Origin: a bacterium
Lineage (GTDB): Bacteria; SZUA-79; Acidulodesulfobacterales; Acidulodesulfobacteraceae
DNA length: 12,044 nucleotides
Assembly: GCA_021813595.1 (NCBI GenBank)
Contig: JAKAKF010000192.1
Span: 1-12,044 of the forward strand
Direction of reading: 5' to 3'
In this document: positions 6,869-12,044 of the stretch, piece after piece
How positions within the stretch are numbered: the stretch's first letter is position 1
Layout of the letters: every line of letters starts with the position of its first letter
The notes under the pieces: generated by a model
The model's database searches: none
What the model was told of the DNA's origin: nothing
What the model saw: only the letters and a program-made list of their open reading frames with translations
Position numbers and translations under genes: made by a program

Positions 6869-7456
6869 ATACAGAAAAATAACAGAACGTACATAAACGA
6901 AAGTATCAGGGCAAAAGAGGTAAGGGTTATCGACGAAAACGGCAAACAGGCCGGTATAATGCCTTTATATGAAGCCGTTAAACTTGCCAAAGAAAAGCTC
7001 CTCGACCTCGTCGAAGTTTCCGAAGAAGCCGTTCCTCCGGTATGCAGGATAATGGATTTCGGCAAGTTTAAATACGAGCAGAATAAAAAAGCTCAGGAAG
7101 CCAAGAAGAAACAGGTAGTTATACATTTAAAAGAAGTTAAATTCAGGCCCAATACCGACGAGCACGATTACAATTTTAAATTGAAAAACGCCGTTTCTTT
7201 TCTTAAAGACGGAAACAAAGTTAAACTTACGGTAACTTTTAAAGGCAGAGAACTTGCCCATACGGAATTGGGAATAAAGGTAATACTGAGGGCAATCGAA
7301 GATTTAAAGGAGTTCGGCGTTCCGGAGTTTCCTATTAAGCCGGACGTCAAAAGGACGTTCAGCACGATTATAGTACCGGTTAAGACGGCTAAAAAGACTG
7401 CCGAAAAAGACGCCGTTAAAACGGAAAAAACGAAAGAGCAGGAAAAAACGGCATAA
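6869..7456 (+). CDS. infC: Translation initiation factor IF-3, non-canonical start codon (ATA, or ATT at 6863)
   Basis: IF-3 binds the 30S subunit, keeps subunits apart and rejects non-canonical start codons. The conserved N-terminal segment ([18 protein letters not shown]) is encoded upstream of the first in-frame ATG (6959), so that ATG would remove about 30 residues of the N-domain. Between the in-frame TAA (6854-6856) and this segment the only codons are GGA GAA ATT AAT ATA, with no ATG, GTG or TTG. Spacing from AAGGAG favours ATA 6869; ATT 6863 is the alternative and is the codon E. coli infC uses. The IF-3 signature [12 protein letters not shown] lies at 60-71. The C-domain ends FSTIIVPVK, followed by a Lys/Glu-rich tail (about 23 residues). 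At 195 residues it is slightly longer than E. coli IF-3 (180). Autoregulation through the poor start codon is likely by analogy. Confidence 0.93.
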   Translation: MQKNNRTYINESIRAKEVRVIDENGKQAGIMPLYEAVKLAKEKLLDLVEVSEEAVPPVCRIMDFGKFKYEQNKKAQEAKKKQVVIHLKEVKFRPNTDEHDYNFKLKNAVSFLKDGNKVKLTVTFKGRELAHTELGIKVILRAIEDLKEFGVPEFPIKPDVKRTFSTIIVPVKTAKKTAEKDAVKTEKTKEQEKTA

Positions 7457-7524
7457 TAAAAATATATTAATTAAAAACGTTAATAAAAAATTAAAATAAA
7501 TTTTAAAAAGGTGGTTTTATTAAA

Positions 7525-7728
7525 ATGGCAAAGATAAAAATAAAAACTAAAAAAGGCGCAAAAAAAAGATTTAAGGTAACGGCAACCGGACTCGTCGTTC
7601 ATCATAAAGCAAACAAGAGCCATATACTGACGTCTAAAAAACGCGGCAGAAAAAACAGGCTTAAAAAATCGTCGGTAGTTAATTCCGTTGATTCCCTTAA
7701 CGTAAAAAGATTAATACCGTATCTGTAA
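7525..7728 (+). CDS. rpmI: 50S ribosomal protein L35 (bL35)
   Basis: A 67-residue, strongly basic protein with the L35 pattern: MAKIKIKTKKGAKKRFKVT, HHKANKSHILTSKK and a C-terminal VKRLIPYL. It is a component of the large ribosomal subunit. AAGGTGG (7508-7514) lies 10 nt before the ATG. The 68-nt gap after infC is almost pure A/T, with an AT-only inverted repeat (TTAAAAT / ATTTTAA near 7491-7506) just before the ribosome site; no terminator is visible. It sits in the usual infC-rpmI-rplT order. Confidence 0.97.
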   Translation: MAKIKIKTKKGAKKRFKVTATGLVVHHKANKSHILTSKKRGRKNRLKKSSVVNSVDSLNVKRLIPYL

Positions 7729-7767
7729 AATTTATAAATATAATAAGCTATTATAAGGAGCAGTATA

Positions 7768-8118
7768 ATGCCGAGAGTAAAAAGAGGTATTTTAACCAGA
7801 AAAAGACACAAAAGAGTATTAAAAGCCGCAAAAGGCTATTACGGCGCGAAAAGCAGGCTTTTTAAGTCCGCAAACGAAGCCGTAAACAGAGGGCTTAACT
7901 ATGCTTACAGAGACAGAAAAGTCAAAAAAAGAGAATTCAGAGGTATGTGGATAGTCAGGATAAACGCCGCATGCAGAGAAAACGGAATTTCCTATTCAAA
8001 ATTTATAAATGCGCTTAATAAAAAAGGCATAGAATTAAACAGAAAGGTTTTATCCGAAATAGCTCTTTCAGATCCGTCGGCTTTTGCCGGCATAGTGAAA
8101 GACGCTGTCGCTGCCTAA
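7768..8118 (+). CDS. rplT: 50S ribosomal protein L20 (bL20)
   Basis: A 116-residue basic protein with the typical L20 start ([26 protein letters not shown]), the central [26 protein letters not shown] block split over helices, and [10 protein letters not shown] near the end. L20 binds 23S rRNA early in large-subunit assembly and in several bacteria represses its own operon. An AAGGAG (7755-7760) lies 7 nt before the ATG. I do not see a convincing L20-binding leader in the short spacers here. pheS and pheT, often next in related genomes, do not follow. Confidence 0.98.
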   Translation: MPRVKRGILTRKRHKRVLKAAKGYYGAKSRLFKSANEAVNRGLNYAYRDRKVKKREFRGMWIVRINAACRENGISYSKFINALNKKGIELNRKVLSEIALSDPSAFAGIVKDAVAA

Positions 8119-8152
8119 ATAATTAAAACGATTAATTCGGAGAACATAGTTT

Positions 8153-8473
8153 ATGGCATTAACCAGGGCAAATTTAACTTCAAAAGTACGTTCTAAGGTT
8201 GGTTTGCCGACCGCGGAATCCGCGCAGTACGTAGATTCGTTCTTTGAACTTATAAAATCCGAAATAGAAGAAGCCGGAACCATAAAGCTTAACGGTTTCG
8301 GAAATTTTACGATTAAAGAGAAAAAAGCGAGAAAAGGCAGAAATCCGCAGACCGGAGAAACTATTATTATCAGCGAAAGAAAGGTCGTAAAATTTAAGCC
8401 TTCTGTAGTTTTTAAATCGGAAGTGAACAAAAAATACAAAAATGGAAGTTCCGATAAACAGCGCTCAAGATGA
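8153..8473 (+). CDS. ihfA: Integration host factor subunit alpha (HU/IHF family)
   Basis: IHF alpha pairs with IHF beta to bend DNA sharply in recombination, replication and transcription control. The 106-residue protein has the family layout: N-terminal helices, IKLNGFGNF at 44-52, and the beta-arm motif GRNPQTGE (62-69). Pro65 falls at the position of the DNA-intercalating proline of E. coli IhfA. The start MALTRANL also resembles IhfA, and the neighbouring merR gene is the usual partner of ihfA. GGAG at 8139-8142 lies 10 nt before the ATG. The last residues (KNGSSDKQRSR) are encoded where the merR gene already begins. An HU-like protein is the alternative, less likely by context. Confidence 0.88.
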   Translation: MALTRANLTSKVRSKVGLPTAESAQYVDSFFELIKSEIEEAGTIKLNGFGNFTIKEKKARKGRNPQTGETIIISERKVVKFKPSVVFKSEVNKKYKNGSSDKQRSR

Positions 8474-8864
8474 AAAATATTTTTACAAAATAGGCGAAGC
8501 CGCCAAAAAAATAGGCGTCGAACCGTTCGTTATCAGATACTGGGAAACCGAATTTTCTTTTTTAAAGCCTTATAAATCAAAAAGCAGCCATAGGCTCTAT
8601 TCCGGTTCGGATATCGAGAAACTTCTACTTATAAAAGACTATTTATACGATAAAAAATTTACCATAGAAGGCGCAAGAAAAGCTTTAAAGCGCAAATTAT
8701 ACGGCGGCGAGGAGAATATAGCCGAAATTGCGGCTGAACGCGCCGAAGAAAACGGAGGCGTTTTAAATTCCGGCGGCGGACAAGCGCACGAAAAGATAGA
8801 ATTGGTCCGTCGCGAACTTAATTCGCTAAAAACATTTATTAAATCAAGAAAGACTGGATATTAA
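8442..8864 (+). CDS. Small MerR-family DNA-binding regulator
   Basis: A 140-residue protein with an N-terminal MerR winged helix-turn-helix: KIGEAAKKIGVEPFVIRYWE (16-35), a wing with SSHRLYSGSDIEKLLLIKDYL (49-69), and FTIEGARKAL (73-82). The C-terminal half is Glu/Lys-rich with a short predicted helix (about 115-136) and no cysteine-rich metal site, so no inducer can be named. This short MerR type is commonly found directly after ihfA. Its ATG lies inside ihfA, a 32-nt overlap in another frame, and its stop is 2 nt before the surE start. The in-frame alternatives downstream would cut into the HTH, so the overlapping start is preferred. Confidence 0.87.
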   Translation: MEVPINSAQDEKYFYKIGEAAKKIGVEPFVIRYWETEFSFLKPYKSKSSHRLYSGSDIEKLLLIKDYLYDKKFTIEGARKALKRKLYGGEENIAEIAAERAEENGGVLNSGGGQAHEKIELVRRELNSLKTFIKSRKTGY

Positions 8865-8866
8865 AC

Positions 8867-9406
8867 TTGAATATACTCCTTTCCAACGACGACGGCGTTT
8901 ATGCGACCGGCATAAACATATTATACGAAGAATTATCAAAGAAATACGACGTAACCATAGTAGCTCCCGACAGGGAAAGAAGCGCAAGTTCCCATTCGCT
9001 CACCATAGACAGACCCTTAAGAGTCAACGAAATCAAACCTAACATATTTTCGGTGGACGGCACGCCGACCGATGCGGTAAATATCGGCGTCCACTCCATA
9101 ATGAAAACAAAACCCGACCTCGTAATTTCCGGAATAAATTACGGAGGCAATATATGCGACGACGTCATCTATTCGGGAACGGTATCCGCCGCCATGGAAG
9201 GAGCCGTTATGGGAATCAAATCCATCGCCGTTTCTTTGGTGGTTAACAGGGGAGGAGGCTATCTTCCCAAAGACGCTTCTCTCGAAGAAGATCTGGAAGC
9301 CTCTTTCGTAAAAGCTTCCGAGTTCGTTTCAAACCTTGCTTCCGTTTTCAATAAAACCGGTTTTTCGGAAAATACCCTCTTGAACGTAAATATTCACAGA
9401 CTATAA
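8867..9406 (+). CDS. surE: 5'/3'-nucleotidase SurE, N-terminal two thirds (gene frameshifted)
   Basis: SurE dephosphorylates nucleoside monophosphates with a divalent metal and acts in survival and stationary-phase metabolism. The active-site features are present: NDDG with Asp8/Asp9, ERSASSHSLT with Ser39, and SGINYGGN with Asn91. The conserved VYSGTVSAAMEG segment appears here as VIYSGTVSAAMEGA. The start is TTG at 8867, 2 nt after merR, with a weak GGA upstream. The frame stops at TAA 9404-9406 right after LLNVNIH, where normal SurE proteins (about 250 residues) continue. The missing C-terminal part is intact in the -1 frame directly downstream. As read, the product would be 179 residues without the C-terminal dimer/tetramer region, so activity is doubtful. 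A sequencing or assembly indel is the simplest alternative. Confidence 0.85.
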   Translation: MNILLSNDDGVYATGINILYEELSKKYDVTIVAPDRERSASSHSLTIDRPLRVNEIKPNIFSVDGTPTDAVNIGVHSIMKTKPDLVISGINYGGNICDDVIYSGTVSAAMEGAVMGIKSIAVSLVVNRGGGYLPKDASLEEDLEASFVKASEFVSNLASVFNKTGFSENTLLNVNIHRL

Positions 9407-9666
9407 TAAAAAAAGAAAATAATCCTTTTGAATACCGAATTACCAGACAGGGAAAACGCTATTTCGAGGACTTCGTAGTAGAAAAAACCGACCCCAGGGG
9501 AAGAAAATATTACTGGATATGGGGTAAAAATATCACTTTCGAGGATATAAAAGACAGCGATTATGAAGCCGTGCATAGCGGACTTATTTCCGTTACGCCT
9601 ATCCACTTAGACATGACAAATTATAAAGCTATGGAAAAATTAAAAAATATAGATTTTTCGATATGA
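9400..9666 (+). pseudogene. surE: SurE C-terminal part in the -1 frame
   Basis: In the frame one base behind surE the sequence reads NNPFEYRITRQGKRYFEDF, KTDPRGRKYYWIWGK, then DYEAVHSGLISVTPIHLDMT. This is the standard SurE C-terminal third (RITRxG, DPRG..YYW, SVTPLHLD). It has no plausible start codon or ribosome site of its own; the first ATG (about 9612) is near the end. Its TGA (9664-9666) overlaps the pcm ATG by 4 nt, the arrangement expected of an intact, translationally coupled surE-pcm pair. One extra base somewhere between about 9385 and 9403 would join the two parts. Confidence 0.85.
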
Positions 9667-10319
9667 ACGCAAAAATTATAAACGGTCTGTCATCGAAGGG
9701 CATTACTTCATCCGCCGTTTTGGGCGCGATAGCGAAAATTCCACGCGAATCTTTCGTCGCTCCGCCTTTCAGGCACTCCGATATGTGCTACGGAGAGTCG
9801 CCCCTGCCCATAGGGCATAACCAGACTATTTCCAGCATTTATACCGTCGCTCTTATGACTCAGGCTCTGTCCGTCGATAAAAGCCATAAAGTCTTGGAAA
9901 TAGGCACTGGTTCCGGTTATCAGGCCGCCGTTCTTTCCCTGCTGTGCGGTTCCGTTTTTACCGTAGAACGCATAAGGGATTTATCCATGCAGGCAAGAAC
10001 GGTTATCGAATCCTTAAATCTGCGCAATATAATTTTCATAGTCGGCGACGGCTCAATCGGCTACGGCGAATATGCTCCATACGACAGAATAATGATAACC
10101 GCCTGCTCTCCGGATATCCCGGCCGCTTTGTTCGCCCAGCTTGCCGAAGGCGGCATTATGGTGGTGCCGGTCGAGCAGAACGGCGCCCAGTCGATATGCG
10201 TAATAGAAAAGGAAAACGGAGCGATGGTTTCCAAAAATATAGCTCCGGCTAACTTCGTTAAATTAATAGGGAAGAACGGTTATGAAGCGCAAAAATCCAG
10301 CCAAAGGTGCGGTTTCTGA
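9663..10319 (+). CDS. pcm: Protein-L-isoaspartate O-methyltransferase (PIMT)
   Basis: PIMT uses S-adenosylmethionine to methylate isoaspartyl residues in damaged proteins, allowing their repair. The 218-residue protein has the PIMT substrate-site strand PIGHNQTIS (49-57) and the SAM-binding motif [12 protein letters not shown] (77-87). Further features are [19 protein letters not shown], and the [13 protein letters not shown] strand near the end. Length and motif order match bacterial PIMT. It starts inside the surE stop (ATGA overlap), and its last 38 nt overlap the sigma factor gene. The surE-pcm-rpoS order is known from proteobacteria. Confidence 0.94.
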   Translation: MNAKIINGLSSKGITSSAVLGAIAKIPRESFVAPPFRHSDMCYGESPLPIGHNQTISSIYTVALMTQALSVDKSHKVLEIGTGSGYQAAVLSLLCGSVFTVERIRDLSMQARTVIESLNLRNIIFIVGDGSIGYGEYAPYDRIMITACSPDIPAALFAQLAEGGIMVVPVEQNGAQSICVIEKENGAMVSKNIAPANFVKLIGKNGYEAQKSSQRCGF

Positions 10320-11277
10320 AAAATCTTTAGCCGTAATAGACGGAGCAGAAGTTCAAAACGGTTATGCCGAAGAATACGGAAGAGTTTCCGATAATTCGTT
10401 AAGGTCGGAAGAAAACAAAATTTCAAGCCAGTACCTTAAATACCTTAAAAAATATCCTCTGCTGACCAAAGAGCGGGAATACGAACTTGCCGTCAAAGCA
10501 GGAGAGGGCGACGCAGATGCGAGAGATTTAATGATAAAATCCAATCTCGGACTAGTGATAAGCGTCGCAAAAAAATTTCTCGGAAGAGGACTGTCTTTTG
10601 AAGATTTAATTATGGAAGGGAATCTTGGACTTATAAAAGCCGTCGAAAAATTTAAACCTAAATCCGGTTTCAGGTTTTCTACATACGCTATCTGGTGGAT
10701 AAGACAGACCATAGAACGCGGAATATTAAACTCCGGCAGGGTAGTAAGGCTGCCTATCCACATATCCGAAAACGTTTATAAGTATTCGAGGGCGGTAAAA
10801 GAAATAACTTCCGAAATTCAAAGGACTCCAAATATGGGCGAAGTAGCCAGCCGCATGGGGATTAAAGAATCGAAACTCGAAAAAATCATGAGTTTGGTCG
10901 GCAATATTTATTCTTTGGATGCCGTATATACCGGCGGCGAAGACGAAGAAAACCAGTCTAATTCTTTTTCTAATTTAATAAAAGCAGATGAAAGCCAGGA
11001 TTCGGCTTTCGACGAACTCGATAAAATAGAAACTCTTAATCTTTTAAACGGCTGGCTTTTAAGGCTTTCAAAGCAGGAAAGAAGCGTCGTAATTTTAAGA
11101 TACGGGATTAACTACGAAAAGCCTCGCACGTTAAACGAAGTAGGGCGGATATTCGGACTTACAAAAGAAAGAATAAGGCAGATAGAAGTAAAAGCATTAA
11201 AAAAGCTCAGGCAGATGGCAGAAGAATCGGGTTTTGAAGGCGGCAAGCCGCCCGCGGAAGAAAAGGAAGAGAGTTGA
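10282..11277 (+). CDS. rpoS: RpoS-like (group 2) sigma-70 family RNA polymerase sigma factor
   Basis: The 331-residue protein has region 1.2 ([21 protein letters not shown], 49-69) and region 2 with [21 protein letters not shown] (104-124) followed by [19 protein letters not shown] (130-148). Region 3 follows from about 155, and region 4 carries an HTH ([20 protein letters not shown], about 283-302). There is no long acidic region 1.1 or non-conserved insert, which separates it from RpoD and fits group 2. The surE-pcm neighbourhood points to RpoS; another group 2 sigma is possible. In E. coli nlpD lies between pcm and rpoS; here the sigma gene starts within pcm (38-nt overlap). A GGGAAGA (10269-10275) precedes the ATG. 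The tail is Glu-rich (EEKEES). Confidence 0.88.
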   Translation: MKRKNPAKGAVSEKSLAVIDGAEVQNGYAEEYGRVSDNSLRSEENKISSQYLKYLKKYPLLTKEREYELAVKAGEGDADARDLMIKSNLGLVISVAKKFLGRGLSFEDLIMEGNLGLIKAVEKFKPKSGFRFSTYAIWWIRQTIERGILNSGRVVRLPIHISENVYKYSRAVKEITSEIQRTPNMGEVASRMGIKESKLEKIMSLVGNIYSLDAVYTGGEDEENQSNSFSNLIKADESQDSAFDELDKIETLNLLNGWLLRLSKQERSVVILRYGINYEKPRTLNEVGRIFGLTKERIRQIEVKALKKLRQMAEESGFEGGKPPAEEKEES

Positions 11278-12044
11278 GTTCGTTTATAAAAAAATATAAC
11301 AAATATAAATACGAGATTTATTTAATCCTCGTTTCTCTTTTTGCCCTGATAGTCCACATTCATCTTGCGTCCACCTTAAACCTCGGCAACGACGAAGCCC
11401 ACTACTATGCGTGGTCTTTAAAGCCGTCTCTCGGTTATCTCGACGACGCCCCTTTTGCCGGCTGGATTATATACCTTACGGACGCTCTTTTCGGCAAAAG
11501 TCAGCTTTCCGTCCGTCTCGGCTCCGTCGTATTTTCTTTTTTCGACGGATTTTTAATATATTATCTGACTTATATTTTATTTAAAAGCAAACGCGCCGCT
11601 TTTTTCTCGTTTCTTTTTTATCTTGCCGCCGTCATATTCGGCATGGTTCTTTCCGTTATGATGCTTCCCGACGCCCCGCTTTTATTCTTTACTCTGTTAT
11701 TTTTTATTTTTTTCTATAAAGCGGCGGAAAAAAATGCCGAAACAAAAGGGGCAGATCTTTTTTATTTCCGCAACGAAAAGCAAAATTTATCAAGCGGCTC
11801 GACGGAAATAAATAAATCTGTCCCCTTTGTTTATTGGCTCCTCTCCGGCATCTTCCTCGGACTCGCTTTCCTTAGCAAATATACCGCCGCCCTTATTCCG
11901 CCCGCCGCTCTGTTATACCTGCTTCTTTCCAAGCAAAACAGGCATTATCTCAAAACTTTTTATCCCTACATGACGCTTGCCGCCGCTCTTTTGATATTTT
12001 CGCCCGTTATATACTGGAATGCCGTCCATAATTTTATTTCTTTC
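11274..12044 (+). CDS. GT39/ArnT-type membrane glycosyltransferase, N-terminal part (3' end outside window)
   Basis: An integral membrane protein of the family that transfers sugars from polyprenyl-phosphate donors (dolichyl-P-mannose mannosyltransferase / ArnT type). After the first hydrophobic helix comes NDEAHYYAW, the acidic first-loop motif of this family, then [15 protein letters not shown] and a [11 protein letters not shown] segment, followed by several membrane helices. The usual DHPP motif reads DDAP here. The start is TTG at 11274, overlapping the sigma factor stop (TTGA). AAGGA (11263-11267), 6 nt upstream, supports it. The frame is open to the end of the window (257 codons). Around residues 156-185 a hydrophilic insert, encoded by an inverted repeat, interrupts the loop before [18 protein letters not shown]. 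Substrate cannot be told. Confidence 0.88.
   Translation, partial: MSSFIKKYNKYKYEIYLILVSLFALIVHIHLASTLNLGNDEAHYYAWSLKPSLGYLDDAPFAGWIIYLTDALFGKSQLSVRLGSVVFSFFDGFLIYYLTYILFKSKRAAFFSFLFYLAAVIFGMVLSVMMLPDAPLLFFTLLFFIFFYKAAEKNAETKGADLFYFRNEKQNLSSGSTEINKSVPFVYWLLSGIFLGLAFLSKYTAALIPPAALLYLLLSKQNRHYLKTFYPYMTLAAALLIFSPVIYWNAVHNFISF
11741..11834 (+). repeat. Inverted repeat inside the glycosyltransferase reading frame
   Basis: The left arm AACAAAAGGGGCAGATCTTT (11741-11760) and the right arm AAATCTGTCCCCTTTGTTT (11814-11832) are complementary apart from small indels, with about 53 nt between. The GGGG(A)CAGA head resembles the GGGGTCAGAATT and AGGGACAGAATT arms of the intergenic palindromes, but the AATTCAATT core is absent. 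The whole region stays in frame and encodes a polar segment between two membrane helices. This looks like a coding insertion of a related palindromic element; the relationship is inference. Confidence 0.65.

Noticed and set aside
6959..7456. infC starting at ATG 6959
   Set aside because: It would delete the conserved first part of the IF-3 N-domain, and no Shine-Dalgarno precedes it; the upstream AAGGAG with ATA/ATT fits better.
9408..9415. AAAAAAAG as a programmed -1 frameshift site in surE
   Set aside because: The run lies after the in-frame TAA at 9404, so ribosomes or polymerase slipping there could not bypass that stop.
9944..10252. 102-codon + strand ORF inside pcm
   Set aside because: Arg-rich, unrecognisable product in a frame fully overlapped by the well-supported pcm gene.
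10362..10763. Long minus-strand ORF opposite the sigma factor gene (also others at 6069-6440 and 8068-8439)
   Set aside because: These mirror the codon structure of real + strand genes, have no ribosome sites, and give no family-like sequence.

Overview
The window is a compact stretch of bacterial chromosome in which every gene is on the + strand. It is AT-rich, uses many ATA and AGA/AGG codons, and has several non-ATG starts (TTG for recX, surE and the last gene; ATA or ATT for infC). Gene content and order (recA - pilT-type ATPase - recX - alaS, then infC-rpmI-rplT-ihfA-merR, then surE-pcm-rpoS-like sigma factor) point to a Gram-negative, deltaproteobacterial-type (Desulfobacterota-like) organism. 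BamD, a second outer-membrane-type lipoprotein, a type IV pilus ATPase and IHF alpha support this. I cannot place it more finely from sequence alone.

Layout. (1) 1-2398: the C-terminal half of recA, a PilT/PilU-family pilus ATPase, and recX. (2) 2390-2479: two tandem copies of a palindromic repeat that fill the recX-alaS gap. (3) 2482-6785: alaS, a lipoprotein of unknown function overlapping it by 4 nt, a second tandem pair of the same kind of palindrome, and the BamD lipoprotein of the outer-membrane assembly machine. (4) 6793-8864: a strong sigma70-type promoter, infC with a non-canonical start codon, rpmI, rplT, ihfA and a small MerR-type regulator. pheS/pheT, often found between rplT and ihfA in related genomes, are absent. 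(5) 8867-12044: surE (broken by a frameshift), pcm, an RpoS-like sigma factor and the start of a GT39-type membrane glycosyltransferase, linked by short overlaps. The last gene carries an inverted repeat inside its reading frame.

Functional themes are recombination control (RecA/RecX), translation (AlaRS, IF3, L35, L20), envelope biogenesis (BamD, lipoprotein, GT39), nucleoid and regulatory proteins (IHF, MerR), and stationary-phase/repair functions (SurE, PIMT, RpoS-like sigma).

The signal least explained by known genes is the palindrome family. Four copies share a fixed plan: a 14-nt left arm (one copy has a 1-nt insertion), a central C within AATTCAATT, a 14-nt right arm, then CNCAAAA. 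Arm sequences differ between loci while pairing is kept. A fifth, related inverted repeat lies inside the glycosyltransferase gene. The other notable points are the forced non-canonical infC start, the palindrome centred on its -10 box, and the surE frameshift.
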